Origin: Actinomycetota bacterium
GTDB lineage: Bacteria; Actinomycetota; Thermoleophilia; Gaiellales; Gaiellaceae
DNA: 52,068 nucleotides
Assembly (NCBI GenBank): GCA_003161615.1
Contig: PMOB01000033.1
Location: forward strand, 1 to 52,068
Direction of reading: 5' to 3'
This document shows, in pieces, positions 33,729 to 42,134 of the stretch. Under the pieces are notes generated by a model. That model had not been told where the DNA came from. It saw nothing but the letters and a program-made list of their open reading frames with translations, and ran no database searches. Numbering within the stretch: the first letter of the stretch is position 1; each line of letters starts with the position of its first letter. The position numbers and the translations under genes were made by a program.

Positions 33729-35345
33729 TCACGCCTTCGCCGCCTTGGCGGGAGCGGCACCGCGCGCGTACGTATACGCGCCGTAGCCGTAGCCGTAGCC
33801 CGCCTCATCGACGCTGACGCCGGTGATCACGACGCCGAGCGGATGCGCCGGCATCGTGTCGAGCATCCGCCTCAGCCGGGTCAGTTCGGGGCGCCGGGCC
33901 ACATCCATCTTCACCGCGAGGATGACGGCGTCGACCTTCGCGCTGAGCGCGAGGCCATCGCCGACGTGGAAAAGCGGCGGGGCGTCGATGAGCACGAGAT
34001 CGCCGCGAGCCCGCAGCGTGTCGAGGAGGTTCGACAGCGGACGCGACGCGACGAACTCGCCCGGGTTGGGAGGAGTCAGGCCGAGCGCGAGGACGCTGAG
34101 CGGCGCGGCGCGATCGCTGGACGCCGACAGACCATTGCCACCCGGCTCGCTCGCGCTGTTTCCGTTCGGACCAGCAGTGCCGTTGCTGTCGCCACGGAAG
34201 TCGAACTCCGCGAGCGCCTCGTCAAGCGAGGCGTGCCCGAGCACGACTTCCGCCAGACCGGGCCGGCCGGCAACCGGGAAGAACCGGTGCAGCATCGGCC
34301 GGCGCAGGTCGAGGTCGACGAGCGTTACCGGCCGCCCGAGCCGTGCGAAGGCGACCGCAAGGTTGGCGATGGTCGTCGACTTCCCCTCTTCCTCAATCGC
34401 GCTCGTGATCATCACCGTCCGGATGTCGCGGTCGAGCATCGCGAACTCGAGGTTCGTGCGGAGCATCCGGAATGCCTCGGCTCCAGGCCCGGTCGGGTCA
34501 TCGATCATCGCGAGCTTCCCTCCGCCCTGCAACGCCTTCGGAGGCTCCGGGAGCCGCGCCAGAAGCGGCAGGCCGAGCCGCTCCTCGATGACGTCGACCG
34601 AGCGCACGCGGGTGTCGAGCGCGTCGAGGAGGAACGCGAGCCCGAGCCCGAGGACGAGCCCGAGGACGAATCCGAGCGCGACGTTGCGCTTCGTCGGCGG
34701 CCGCAACGTCGCGGCGCCGGTCGCGACCTGGAAGACTCGCGCGTCGGCGACGTGGAGCGCCTGAGCGGCGTCGACCTGCTGCAGTTCGGCCGCGAGCGCG
34801 ACGCGACCGGCTCCGCGGGGTGTCGCCTTGAGCCGCGCCTCGAGCGTCCTTGCCGTCGCTTTCAGACCGGAGGTGTCGCTCGCGTAGCGGTAATTGACGT
34901 AGGCGTGGGCGTAGGCGTTCGCGATCCGCGGCGCGGACGCCGCGTCGGAAGTGGTTGCGGTAGTGGTCACGATGCTTCCGGACGGATCGAATCCGAGGCC
35001 TGTCTCGGCGAGGAACTCACCGGGCGAGATCCCGAGATGTCCGTGCGAGATGGCGAGCTCGGCAACCGGGGTCGAGCGGGCGAGCAACGTCTGGGTGTCG
35101 ATCGTGTTCGGGATCACCGGCTGCACAAAGGAGTTCGACGACGTCGATGTCGTCGCAGTCGTCGGGGTGAGCAGGAGAACCTCCGCAGCTGCGAAGTAAT
35201 GCGTCGCCTCCCGCGCAGTGAAGACGTAGGCGACGGCCGGCGCGACGATGACCGCCGCGAGCACGAGCCACTTGCGCCGCCACAGCAGCTGCAGGTAGGC
35301 GCGGACCGTGACGGTGCCTTGCGTGGAGCTGTCGAAGGCGGTCAT
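33729..35345 (-). CDS. Wzz-type chain-length protein fused to BY-family tyrosine kinase
   Basis: A 538-residue protein. Two membrane helices (about 26-43 and 222-244) flank an extracytoplasmic Wzz region. The cytoplasmic BY-kinase follows: Walker A SAIEEEGKSTT (315-325), Walker A' TLVDLDLRRP (341-350), Walker B DLVLIDAPPL (449-458). A Gly/Asn/Ser-rich insert (about 384-413) interrupts the kinase between Walker A' and B. The C-terminus ends with five tyrosines in YGYGYGAYTY, then an Ala/Lys tail: the autophosphorylation cluster. Phosphorylation cycles of such proteins set chain length and export of capsule or EPS. The partner phosphatase is likely the PHP protein at 39758. The gene lies between a GT4 and the polymerase in the 12-gene operon. 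Confidence 0.93.
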   Translation of the reverse strand: MTAFDSSTQGTVTVRAYLQLLWRRKWLVLAAVIVAPAVAYVFTAREATHYFAAAEVLLLTPTTATTSTSSNSFVQPVIPNTIDTQTLLARSTPVAELAISHGHLGISPGEFLAETGLGFDPSGSIVTTTATTSDAASAPRIANAYAHAYVNYRYASDTSGLKATARTLEARLKATPRGAGRVALAAELQQVDAAQALHVADARVFQVATGAATLRPPTKRNVALGFVLGLVLGLGLAFLLDALDTRVRSVDVIEERLGLPLLARLPEPPKALQGGGKLAMIDDPTGPGAEAFRMLRTNLEFAMLDRDIRTVMITSAIEEEGKSTTIANLAVAFARLGRPVTLVDLDLRRPMLHRFFPVAGRPGLAEVVLGHASLDEALAEFDFRGDSNGTAGPNGNSASEPGGNGLSASSDRAAPLSVLALGLTPPNPGEFVASRPLSNLLDTLRARGDLVLIDAPPLFHVGDGLALSAKVDAVILAVKMDVARRPELTRLRRMLDTMPAHPLGVVITGVSVDEAGYGYGYGAYTYARGAAPAKAAKA

Positions 35346-35397
35346 TGAGCGGAGATTACTTCGTACTGGGTTGCAGCTGGATTAGGAGCGGTGCAGC

Positions 35398-36501
35398 CTA
35401 GCCTGCGCGGGCAAGAACCGCCGCAAACGAGGCTGCGCGCTCGTCCCAGCTCGGGATTTCCGCTGCGTGGGCCGTCCGGATCCCGTCTGCGAGCGCTGCC
35501 TGGACAGCGCCTACGAACCCTTCCCGGTCGACGACGACGAGGGATTCTTCGAGCTCGCGAAAGCCCGCAGCGGGCGTGGCGACGACCGGACGAGCGACTG
35601 CCAGGCACTCGTACGCCTTGATCGGGTCGAGGCTCTCCGTGAACGCGTCGACGCGGTGTGGCACGACGATCACGTCTGCGTGCTGGAGATAGGCGGGGAC
35701 ATCCGCGTACGGCCGCGGCCCGAGCAGCTGAACCCTCGCATCGGCGAGAGCGCGACGCGCGCTTTGCGACAGCGAGTCGGGGCCGACGAGGGCGATCGAG
35801 AGCCCTTCGACCCCCCGCGCCAGCTCGACCAGGAGCTCCACGTCGAGCCGGGAGTCGTGGAGCGAGCCGACGTAGACCGCGACCGGAGCCGGCGGCAGGT
35901 CGTCCGGACGTTCCCTCGGACGTTGGAAGTGCTCGACGTCGACGGCGTTTCGGATCAGCGTCACCGGCCGTGTCTCCCCACGGCTCTGCGCGAGGTCCGG
36001 CGAGCAGACGACGACCTCCGCGGCATCCCGCAGCGCGAGCTCGTCGAGCCTGCGGAGCCGCTCGAGCTCGCGGTCCGACGCCGGTGCGAGCAGCCAGTCG
36101 TCCGTAACGTCGTAGACGGTGGGCCAGCCGGTCTCGCCAATCAGCGGTGCGTACGTGACGTCGTTGAGCCAGAGCGTCGGGTGGTCGAATCCGAGGACGC
36201 GGGCCGCCATGCGCACCTGCGCGCGAAGGGCGGCGTCCGCTGCTGCACCCGCGCGGCGCGGCAGCGGCTTGAGCGGCCGGAACGTCCGCAGCCTCCGGTC
36301 GGCGTCGATCGAGCGCACGCGAAGCAGGCGGGGCAACCGCTTACGGAGAGCGTCGTGGAGCGGATCGGCAGCCGGCTCGACGTAGAGGATCCGCAGCTCC
36401 GGGTCGCGGCGCAGCAGCCGGTCGGCGAGGAACTGATTGCGCCGCCAGACCTCGTCCCACTCCTCGAGCGAGCAGACCACGAGCTGCGATGGGCCGCTCA
36501 C
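35398..36501 (-). CDS. GT4-type glycosyltransferase (TuaH-like)
   Basis: A 367-residue protein opening LVVCSLEEWDEVWRRNQFLA, the start usual in TuaH-like GTs of teichuronic acid and EPS clusters. LWLNDVTYAPLIGETGW and VYDVTDDWLLAPA (about 128) are family hallmarks, as is NAVDVEHFQRP near 192. The catalytic half has VAVYVGSLHDSRLDVELLVE and ESLDPIKAYECLAVARPVVA, where E-S-L-D-P-I-K-x-Y-E stands for the EX7E pair. GTG 36501 overlaps the methyltransferase stop as GTGA. A 52-base gap separates it from the downstream kinase gene and shows no terminator. Donor unknown. Confidence 0.88.
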   Translation of the reverse strand: MSGPSQLVVCSLEEWDEVWRRNQFLADRLLRRDPELRILYVEPAADPLHDALRKRLPRLLRVRSIDADRRLRTFRPLKPLPRRAGAAADAALRAQVRMAARVLGFDHPTLWLNDVTYAPLIGETGWPTVYDVTDDWLLAPASDRELERLRRLDELALRDAAEVVVCSPDLAQSRGETRPVTLIRNAVDVEHFQRPRERPDDLPPAPVAVYVGSLHDSRLDVELLVELARGVEGLSIALVGPDSLSQSARRALADARVQLLGPRPYADVPAYLQHADVIVVPHRVDAFTESLDPIKAYECLAVARPVVATPAAGFRELEESLVVVDREGFVGAVQAALADGIRTAHAAEIPSWDERAASFAAVLARAG

Positions 36502-37127
36502 GCGTCAAACCGACCAGCTACATGACCCACGTCCTTGTAGGCCACGTATGCAGCGCCCAACGCGGGAACGTGAAGCGACAGTGAAGCTAGGTCACGTCCG
36601 ACTCGAATTCGCGGTTCGATCCGTGCGAGGAACGAACCGGGCGCCCCAAACCCGGCGCCGAGGATCCGGTATCCGCGCTCGCGAAGTCTTGATCTCGGCA
36701 CGTAGCTCCGATGCGCCTCGTACTCGTTGACCCCGTCATCGCCCCTGAACGCCGGTCCGTTCGGTGTCGAGACGATGATCCGGCCAGCAGCAGCCCCTTC
36801 CAGCACATCCAGGGCCGGATCGACGTCTTCTTCGGGAAGGTGCTCCAGCAGTTCACACGCGAGCACGGTGTCCCACGTACCCGTGACCAGGTTCGGCAGA
36901 CGGTGCTCCCACACGCTCCGATAGACGCCGAGGTCCTGGGTCGTCGACACATTCGGCGAAAAGGCGTCGAACCCATCGACGGTCGGCGGCGATGCCATGC
37001 CGGCTTCCCAGAAGTTCGCTCGCAGCAGGCACCCCCATCGACCGGCACCACAACCGGCGTCGAGGACGGTGCGTCCGCGAACGAGGGGGATGACGACGGC
37101 ATCGAGGTAGAGAGGAGATGAACTCAT
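36498..37127 (-). CDS. Class I SAM-dependent methyltransferase
   Basis: A 209-residue protein. TVLDAGCGAGRWGCLLRANF (about 20-39) is motif I, VDGFDAFSPNVSTTQDL carries the ribose acid, and DTVLACELLEHLPEEDVDPA (about 85) is the post-motif. IIVSTPNGPAFRGDDGVNEY fits the substrate loop of Methyltransf_11/23-like proteins. It lies 18 bases downstream of a GT4 and overlaps the next GT by four bases. Probable sugar O-methylation in the polymer repeat unit is inferred from the operon. No other hint of substrate is visible. Confidence 0.85.
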   Translation of the reverse strand: MSSSPLYLDAVVIPLVRGRTVLDAGCGAGRWGCLLRANFWEAGMASPPTVDGFDAFSPNVSTTQDLGVYRSVWEHRLPNLVTGTWDTVLACELLEHLPEEDVDPALDVLEGAAAGRIIVSTPNGPAFRGDDGVNEYEAHRSYVPRSRLRERGYRILGAGFGAPGSFLARIEPRIRVGRDLASLSLHVPALGAAYVAYKDVGHVAGRFDA

Positions 37128-37145
37128 CGCGTCAGTACCGCAGCC

Positions 37146-38162
37146 TCACGATGCCCCTGCCTTCGCGTACTCCTCGAGCAGCCGCTCGACGTGCTCCTGC
37201 AAGGTCATCCGGGCGAGCGCGGCCTCGCGGACGCGCCGCGAAAGCTCGGCACGAAACGAGTCTTTGCTCACGGCCCGCAGGCCGGCTGCGGCGGCAACCG
37301 CGTCTCCGGGAGCGAAGCTCGGCATGTCGCCGATCCGGCCGATCGACTCGAGGTGACCGCCGGCCGCCGCCGCCACCACGGGTACGCCCGCGCTCATCGC
37401 CTCGAGGACCGCGAGCGCCGACGAGTCCTGCCCGCCTGGAGCGAGGAGGACGCTGGCTCGCGCGAGCTCGGCATCGGGCTCGTCGCTCCAGCCGCCGAAT
37501 TCGACGCCCGCCACCCCATGCTCTCCGACCCACTGCTCGAGGTCAGCCCGCTCGCTGCCGTCCCCGACGACGCGCATCGTCCAGCCCTCCCCTGCCAGCC
37601 CCGACTCCTCCCACGCGCGCAGGGCGATCAGCGTGTCCTTCTCGGGCTCGAGGCGCTGGAGGACGAGAACGACCCGCGATTCCTGTTGCCAGAGGAGCGG
37701 CCGTGCGTGCACGGCATTCGGGAGCACCGCAGCAGCCGGAGCCTCGAGCTTCCCGGCGACGTACTCACTGACAGCGAGCTGCCGGGCCAGACCGCGCGCG
37801 ATCCACGGTGCAAGCACGCGGCCGAGGCGCGTCTTGCCGCGCGGCGCGGCAAAGTGGCGGGTCGCCACGACCGGAGCCCGGTGCAACGGCCGGGCCGCAA
37901 GGGCGACGGCCTCGGCCTTCGTCATGTGGGCGTGACATACGTCGACGCGTCCCGCGCGCGCGAGCGAGAAGAACGCCTCGGCGGAACTGCCGCCGGGAAG
38001 CCACCGCACACGGCCGTCGAGCGTCCGCGGCATCGCGGCCGGATTGCCGCCCACGACCGCAACGTCCCAACCGTGCGCAGCCGTCTCGACCGCGACATCC
38101 GCGACATAGCGCTCCACGCCCGCGAAGCGCCGCGTGGTCACGACGTGCACGACCTTCGGCAT
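37146..38162 (-). CDS. GT4 family glycosyltransferase
   Basis: A 338-residue GT-B enzyme: VVHVVTTRRFAGVERYVADV, HMTKAEAVALAARPL, VVATRHFAAPRGKTRLGRVL, and VVLVLQRLEPEKDTLIALRA at about 165, the donor-domain opening. The catalytic region is LAPGGQDSSALAVLEAMSAG. Here the first Glu of the usual EX7E pair is replaced: the position reads Q-D-S-S-A-L-A-V-L-E, so only the second Glu is clear. That substitution occurs in some GT4 members but is worth noting. It follows the priming glycosyl-phosphotransferase by 18 bases, and so is a good candidate for adding the second sugar. Confidence 0.9.
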   Translation of the reverse strand: MPKVVHVVTTRRFAGVERYVADVAVETAAHGWDVAVVGGNPAAMPRTLDGRVRWLPGGSSAEAFFSLARAGRVDVCHAHMTKAEAVALAARPLHRAPVVATRHFAAPRGKTRLGRVLAPWIARGLARQLAVSEYVAGKLEAPAAAVLPNAVHARPLLWQQESRVVLVLQRLEPEKDTLIALRAWEESGLAGEGWTMRVVGDGSERADLEQWVGEHGVAGVEFGGWSDEPDAELARASVLLAPGGQDSSALAVLEAMSAGVPVVAAAAGGHLESIGRIGDMPSFAPGDAVAAAAGLRAVSKDSFRAELSRRVREAALARMTLQEHVERLLEEYAKAGAS

Positions 38163-38180
38163 GGAAGGAGGCTACGCGCG

Positions 38181-39662
38181 TCAAGAATCGCGCGCGCCAC
38201 GCGCGAACAGGAACGGCGCCGTGCGGAGGATCAACGCGATGTCGCGGCCGAGCGACCACGATGTGATGTAGCGGTAGTCGAGCTTGACCATGTCCTCGAA
38301 CTCGATCGAGTCGCTGCCCAGTACCTGCCAGAGGCCGGTCATGCCCGGGCGCAGGTCGAGGCGCTTCGTCGCCCAGTCGCCGACCCAGCGGTGCTCCTCG
38401 GGAATGAGCGGCCGCGGCCCGACGAGCGACATCTCCGCCCGGAGAACGTTGATGAGCTGCGGCAGCTCGTCGAAGTGGCGCCGGCGGAGCCAGCGCCCGA
38501 CGCTGGTCACGCGCGGGTCCCCGTCGATCTTGAACATCCGGGGATCGCGCTGGTGCTTGTTCAGGTGGGCGACCTCGTTCTTCCTCTCGTCCGCGTCGAT
38601 CACCATCGTCCGGAACTTCCAGATCACGAACGGAGTCCCACGGCCACCGATCCGCACCTGCCGGAAGAACACCGGGCCTCGAGAGGTGAGCTTGATCGCG
38701 AGAGCGATCAGCGCGAAAAGCGGCGAGAGCACGATGAGCAAGAAGACGGAGCCGAGCACGTCGATCGTCCGCTTCAACAGCAGCGAGGCACGGCCGATGC
38801 GGGGCGGCCGCAAGCCGAGCACGGGGATGCCCTCGAGGTCGTGGACGTCGATGCCCGGGTCGAGGACATCGAAGAAACGGGTCAGGATGTCGAGCTGCAC
38901 GCCGTGCGCTGTGAGCCTGCGGATCGCGCCGACGAGGTGATCGCGCTCGTGATCCGGGAAGGCGAGGATCACGCGGCGGACGCCGAGGCGTTTCACGATC
39001 TCCTCGAGCTCGCCGATGTCGCCGAGCAGCGGCAGGTGCTCGAGCTCCTGCGGACGCTCCAGCGAGTCGTTCGGGTCGTCCGCGAAGCCGAGCACCCTCA
39101 ACCCGTACTCGGGATGCAACGCCAGCTTCTGGGCGATGACCTGTCCGGCCACGTCCGTGCCGACGATGATCGTGTTCTGCACGTAGAGGGGATGACGGCG
39201 ACAGATGGCTCGCGCGACGGTCCGTAACGTCGACATGAAGACGATCGCGAACAGCCAGCACATGATGATCTTCGTCCGGTCGTTGCTGTCCCTCCCGATC
39301 GTCCACGTGAAGAGGAAGGCGAGCCAGGCGCCGACGGTGAGCGTGCTGACGAGGCGCGGCAGATCTTCGGAGCTCGTGTGATCGACCCTGTCGCCGTCAC
39401 GGTCGTATAGGCCGGCGACGACGGCTACAAGGACCCAGGCCGGTGGCGCGAGGAAGTAGAGCGCGGCACCGGGATCCCAGCGTCCCCAGACGGTCTCTGC
39501 GATCGCGAAGGCGACGAGCAGGCCGGTAATGTCGGCGATCGCCAGAGCGCGCCGCAGCAGCCAACCGCGATTCCGGTCGCCTCGGACGCTCGGGGAATGG
39601 CCGAGCCGGAGCTTCGCCTCGACGACCAGTGCGCCGTCGAGCGTTTGTCCTTCAGTACTCAT
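38181..39662 (-). CDS. Polyprenyl-phosphate glycosyl-1-phosphate transferase (priming enzyme)
   Basis: A 493-residue membrane protein of the WbaP/WcaJ group. The first 150 residues hold several transmembrane helices, then a CoA-binding-like Rossmann domain (TIIVGTDVAGQVIAQKLAL). The C-terminal Bac_transf catalytic domain starts at LLKRTIDVLGSVFLLIVLSP. Its catalytic features are intact: FRQVRIGGRGTPFVIWKFRT, DELPQLINVLRAEMSLVGPR with the essential D-E, and RPGMTGLWQVLG. It should transfer a sugar phosphate to undecaprenyl phosphate and so start the repeat unit. It is the first gene of the 12-gene minus operon, 95 bases from the divergent phosphatase gene. Which sugar it uses is not predictable. 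Confidence 0.94.
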   Translation of the reverse strand: MSTEGQTLDGALVVEAKLRLGHSPSVRGDRNRGWLLRRALAIADITGLLVAFAIAETVWGRWDPGAALYFLAPPAWVLVAVVAGLYDRDGDRVDHTSSEDLPRLVSTLTVGAWLAFLFTWTIGRDSNDRTKIIMCWLFAIVFMSTLRTVARAICRRHPLYVQNTIIVGTDVAGQVIAQKLALHPEYGLRVLGFADDPNDSLERPQELEHLPLLGDIGELEEIVKRLGVRRVILAFPDHERDHLVGAIRRLTAHGVQLDILTRFFDVLDPGIDVHDLEGIPVLGLRPPRIGRASLLLKRTIDVLGSVFLLIVLSPLFALIALAIKLTSRGPVFFRQVRIGGRGTPFVIWKFRTMVIDADERKNEVAHLNKHQRDPRMFKIDGDPRVTSVGRWLRRRHFDELPQLINVLRAEMSLVGPRPLIPEEHRWVGDWATKRLDLRPGMTGLWQVLGSDSIEFEDMVKLDYRYITSWSLGRDIALILRTAPFLFARGARDS

Positions 39663-39757
39663 CTAATGATGTAGAGCCGCAGTCTCCGATCCCCTCACGA
39701 AGGGGCATCCTTACGTACCTCGGTTCGAGCCGCAACACAGGATTCCGTGAAGAAACT
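39663..39757. promoter_or_regulatory. Divergent promoter region of the main glycan operon
   Basis: This 95-base gap separates the start of the 12-gene operon (minus) from the PHP phosphatase gene (plus). It must contain the promoters of both, including the most important one in the locus. Apart from the palindrome at 39691-39705 I see no strong hexamers. The ribosome binding site of the phosphatase is weak (GAAGAAA just before GTG 39758). Confidence 0.55.
39691..39705. promoter_or_regulatory. CCCCT-N5-AGGGG palindrome, possible operator
   Basis: A perfect five-base inverted repeat, CCCCT and AGGGG, around CACGA. It lies in the middle of the divergent gap and so could control both directions. 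It resembles the CCCCCC-AAC-GGGGG element in front of the large secreted protein at 8862-8875. A dimeric DNA-binding regulator is the simplest explanation, but no regulator gene is in the window. Confidence 0.4.
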
Positions 39758-40507
39758 GTGATCGACCTCCATACACACGTCTTGCCGGGCCTCGACGACG
39801 GCGCTGGGACGACCGCCGACGCACTCGAGCTTGCGCGCGCGGCGGTCGCGGCCGGGATCGCCCTTGTCGCCGGAACGCCACACGTCCGCCACGATTACCC
39901 CACGACGCCGGAAACGATGCAGGCCGCCCTGGCGGAGTTACAGGAGGCAATCGCAGCGGCGGGACTGCCGCTCGATATCCGCGGCGGCGGCGAGCTCGAT
40001 CTCGAATGGCTCGCAGAGGCGGACATCGAAGACGTGCGCCGCTTCGGCCTCGCGGGGAACCCGGGCTACGCGCTCGTCGAGTTCCCGTACTCGGGGTGGC
40101 CACTCGCGATCGGCGACGAGCTCTTCCGCCTCCGCGCCGCGGGCATCACGCCGGTGCTCGCACACCCGGAGCGAAATCCCGAGGTGCAGGCGCGGCCGGA
40201 GCGGCTGCGGCCGCTCGTCGAGGCCGAGACGCTGGTGCAGGTGACCGCCGCCTCGCTCGACGGCCGGATGCGGGCGCGCACGGCCGAGACGGCGCTCGAG
40301 CTCGTCCGGAGCGGGCTCGCACACGTGATCGCGAGCGACGCCCACAGCCCGACGATGCGGGGGTTCGACCTCGCGACGGCCGCGTCGCGCGTCGGCGACC
40401 CCGCGCTCGCGAACTGGCTCGTTCAGGACGTGCCCGCGGCGATCGTGAGCGGCGCGCCGCTGCCCGAGCGTCCGGTCAGCACGCGCCGACGCTGGCGGCG
40501 GCCCTAG
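39758..40507 (+). CDS. PHP-domain protein-tyrosine phosphatase (CpsB/YwqE-like)
   Basis: A 249-residue metal-dependent phosphatase. The polymerase-and-histidinol-phosphatase motifs are all there: IDLHTHVLPGLDDGA at the start (H5, H7, D13-D14), GTPHVRHDY near 42, VLAHPERN at about 131, and HVIASDAHSPTMR near 190. This family removes phosphate from the tyrosine cluster of BY-kinases, and here the partner should be the kinase at 33729. GTG 39758 is used: it begins exactly at the conserved IDLHTH, and the open frame before it (39629) crosses the promoter gap. The C-terminus ends with basic residues. A PHP phosphatase with a single-chain Wzz-kinase mixes features usually associated with Firmicutes and Proteobacteria respectively. 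Confidence 0.93.
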   Translation: MIDLHTHVLPGLDDGAGTTADALELARAAVAAGIALVAGTPHVRHDYPTTPETMQAALAELQEAIAAAGLPLDIRGGGELDLEWLAEADIEDVRRFGLAGNPGYALVEFPYSGWPLAIGDELFRLRAAGITPVLAHPERNPEVQARPERLRPLVEAETLVQVTAASLDGRMRARTAETALELVRSGLAHVIASDAHSPTMRGFDLATAASRVGDPALANWLVQDVPAAIVSGAPLPERPVSTRRRWRRP

Positions 40508-40532
40508 CGAACCGCGGCAGAATCCACCCCGC

Positions 40533-41444
40533 ATGCCCAGGTTCGCGTTCGTCGTCCTCAACTGGAATGGCGCGGAGGACACCGTCGCCTGTCTCGAGAG
40601 CCTTCGAGCCTCGACGGTTCCACTGCACCTCATCGTCGTCGACAACGGCTCGACCGACGACAGCCTGGCCGTGATCGGATCGTCGGGTCTTGCAGACACG
40701 GTGATCGGAACCGGGGCGAACCTCGGCTACGCAGAAGGGAACAACGTCGGGTTGAGGCGGGCGATCCAAGAGGGCTTCGAGGTCATCTGTGTCCTGAACA
40801 ACGACACCGTCGCGCCACCCGATTTCGCGGAGAGGCTTCGTGCCGCTCTTCCCGGCGACCGAGCCAGGGCCGTGAGCGCCGACATCCGTTACCACGACAA
40901 CCCCGAGCAAAGCTGGTTCCTCGGCGGGACGATGGAGCGCGGCTGGGCATACCATTCCCGCTCGCAGGAGCAGCGGTCAGGCCCGACCCCGATACTGACA
41001 GGCTGCTGCATCGCGGCCCGCGCCGAGGTGTGGACTCGCGTGGGACTCTTCGACGAAAGCTTCTTCCTCACCTTCGAGGACTTCGACTGGAGCCTCAGAG
41101 CGGGAGCTCTCGGCGTCGAGTTGGCGACGGTCCCAGAGGCGATCCTGCTCCACAAGGTGTCGAGAAGCTTCAAGTCGTCCGCCGCCGCGCGCCGTCTCGG
41201 AGCCTTCTACTTCTCCCGTAACGGCATGCGGTTCGCGTGGCGCTGGAACCGACGGCACCTCCTGACATTCATGACGCAGCAGGTCGTGCGGCCCGCGATC
41301 AGAGACCTGCGCCGGCGCCGCGAGCCCGACCCACTCTTCGCGCTCCTCGGCATCGGAGCGTTCTGGCTCGGACACAAAGGGCCGGCTCCCCGCCTACTTG
41401 CGCGCTTGGCCGAGCTGCCGCCGCGCTCTCGTGGCGGGGCGTAG
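40533..41444 (+). CDS. GT2 family glycosyltransferase (WbbL-like)
   Basis: A 303-residue GT-A enzyme: FAFVVLNWNGAEDTVACLES, HLIVVDNGSTDDSLAVIG, GANLGYAEGNNVGLRRAIQE, the DxD-like VLNNDTVAPPDFAERLRAAL, and FDESFFLTFEDFDWSLRAGA (about 171) with the catalytic acids. The NLGYAxGNN and E-D-x-D-W signature matches rhamnosyl- and related transferases. It is 25 bases after the phosphatase gene and six bases before the phosphopantetheinyl transferase gene, so these three share a transcript. It is the only GT on the plus strand here, which sets it apart from the 12-gene operon. Donor unknown; rhamnose possible. Confidence 0.9.
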   Translation: MPRFAFVVLNWNGAEDTVACLESLRASTVPLHLIVVDNGSTDDSLAVIGSSGLADTVIGTGANLGYAEGNNVGLRRAIQEGFEVICVLNNDTVAPPDFAERLRAALPGDRARAVSADIRYHDNPEQSWFLGGTMERGWAYHSRSQEQRSGPTPILTGCCIAARAEVWTRVGLFDESFFLTFEDFDWSLRAGALGVELATVPEAILLHKVSRSFKSSAAARRLGAFYFSRNGMRFAWRWNRRHLLTFMTQQVVRPAIRDLRRRREPDPLFALLGIGAFWLGHKGPAPRLLARLAELPPRSRGGA

Positions 41445-41450
41445 GGCACC

Positions 41451-42134
41451 GTGGAAGCCTGTCCGGCGGAGAGGCTCGGCCGTCGCTCCGTCCACGTCTG
41501 GCTGTTTGCGCTCGCCGACGTCGCCGAAGACGAGCTGTCACCGATCGACGAGGCCGAGCGCGCCAGAGCGGACGGCTTCGCGTTCGAGGAGGACAGGCGC
41601 CGATTTCTGGCCGGGCGGGCCTGCCTCCGCAGCGTCTGCAGCCGATACGTGGCCGACCCCGCCGAGCCCTTCAGCAGCCTCTCCCACAGCGGCGACCTGA
41701 TCGCAGTCGCCGTCGCCCGGCGTGAGGTCGGGATCGACGTCGAGCAGCTCCGCGGGATCGAGCCCGAGCCCGCGCTCGTCACCCGCGCCTGTACGGCCGC
41801 GCAGCGGAGCCGGCTTGAGCGGGTCGCTCCCGAAGAACGTGAGCGGTTGTTCCTCGCGCAGTGGGTGCGGAAAGAAGCCGTAGGCAAGGCGCTCGGCGTC
41901 GGGCTCGACCTTGCCCTGTCTCCTACGAAGGTCACGGCGTTTCCGCGCGCCGGCGGTCGCCGATACCGCGGAATCTGGCGCGTCTTGGAGATAGAGACGC
42001 CGGAGGGCTATGCCGGCGCGGTCGCCGCCCGCGGGGTTGCCGCGCGGCTCGTCGTTCGCCGCAGCCCCTCGATCTCCGGGATCAACACCGCGGCAACCTT
42101 CCGCATGCCGGCTTCCGTCGCCAGTTCGAAGTGA
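41451..42134 (+). CDS. 4'-phosphopantetheinyl transferase (Sfp type)
   Basis: A 227-residue enzyme that moves phosphopantetheine from CoA to a carrier-domain serine. The Sfp motifs are present: SSLSHSGDLIAVAVA (about 75-89, CoA-binding SHS), VGIDVEQL (93-100, Mg2+-binding D96 and E98) and FLAQWVRKEAVGKALG (134-149) with the W-x-x-K-E-A catalytic part. GTG 41451 gives the usual family length. The obvious target is S544 of the NRPS-like protein encoded tail-to-tail on the other strand. The last 42 codons and stop overlap that gene's 3' end by 127 bases. From about residue 205 the chain (RRSPSISGINTAATF) is antisense to the thioesterase end and may be dispensable. Confidence 0.9.
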   Translation: MEACPAERLGRRSVHVWLFALADVAEDELSPIDEAERARADGFAFEEDRRRFLAGRACLRSVCSRYVADPAEPFSSLSHSGDLIAVAVARREVGIDVEQLRGIEPEPALVTRACTAAQRSRLERVAPEERERLFLAQWVRKEAVGKALGVGLDLALSPTKVTAFPRAGGRRYRGIWRVLEIETPEGYAGAVAARGVAARLVVRRSPSISGINTAATFRMPASVASSK

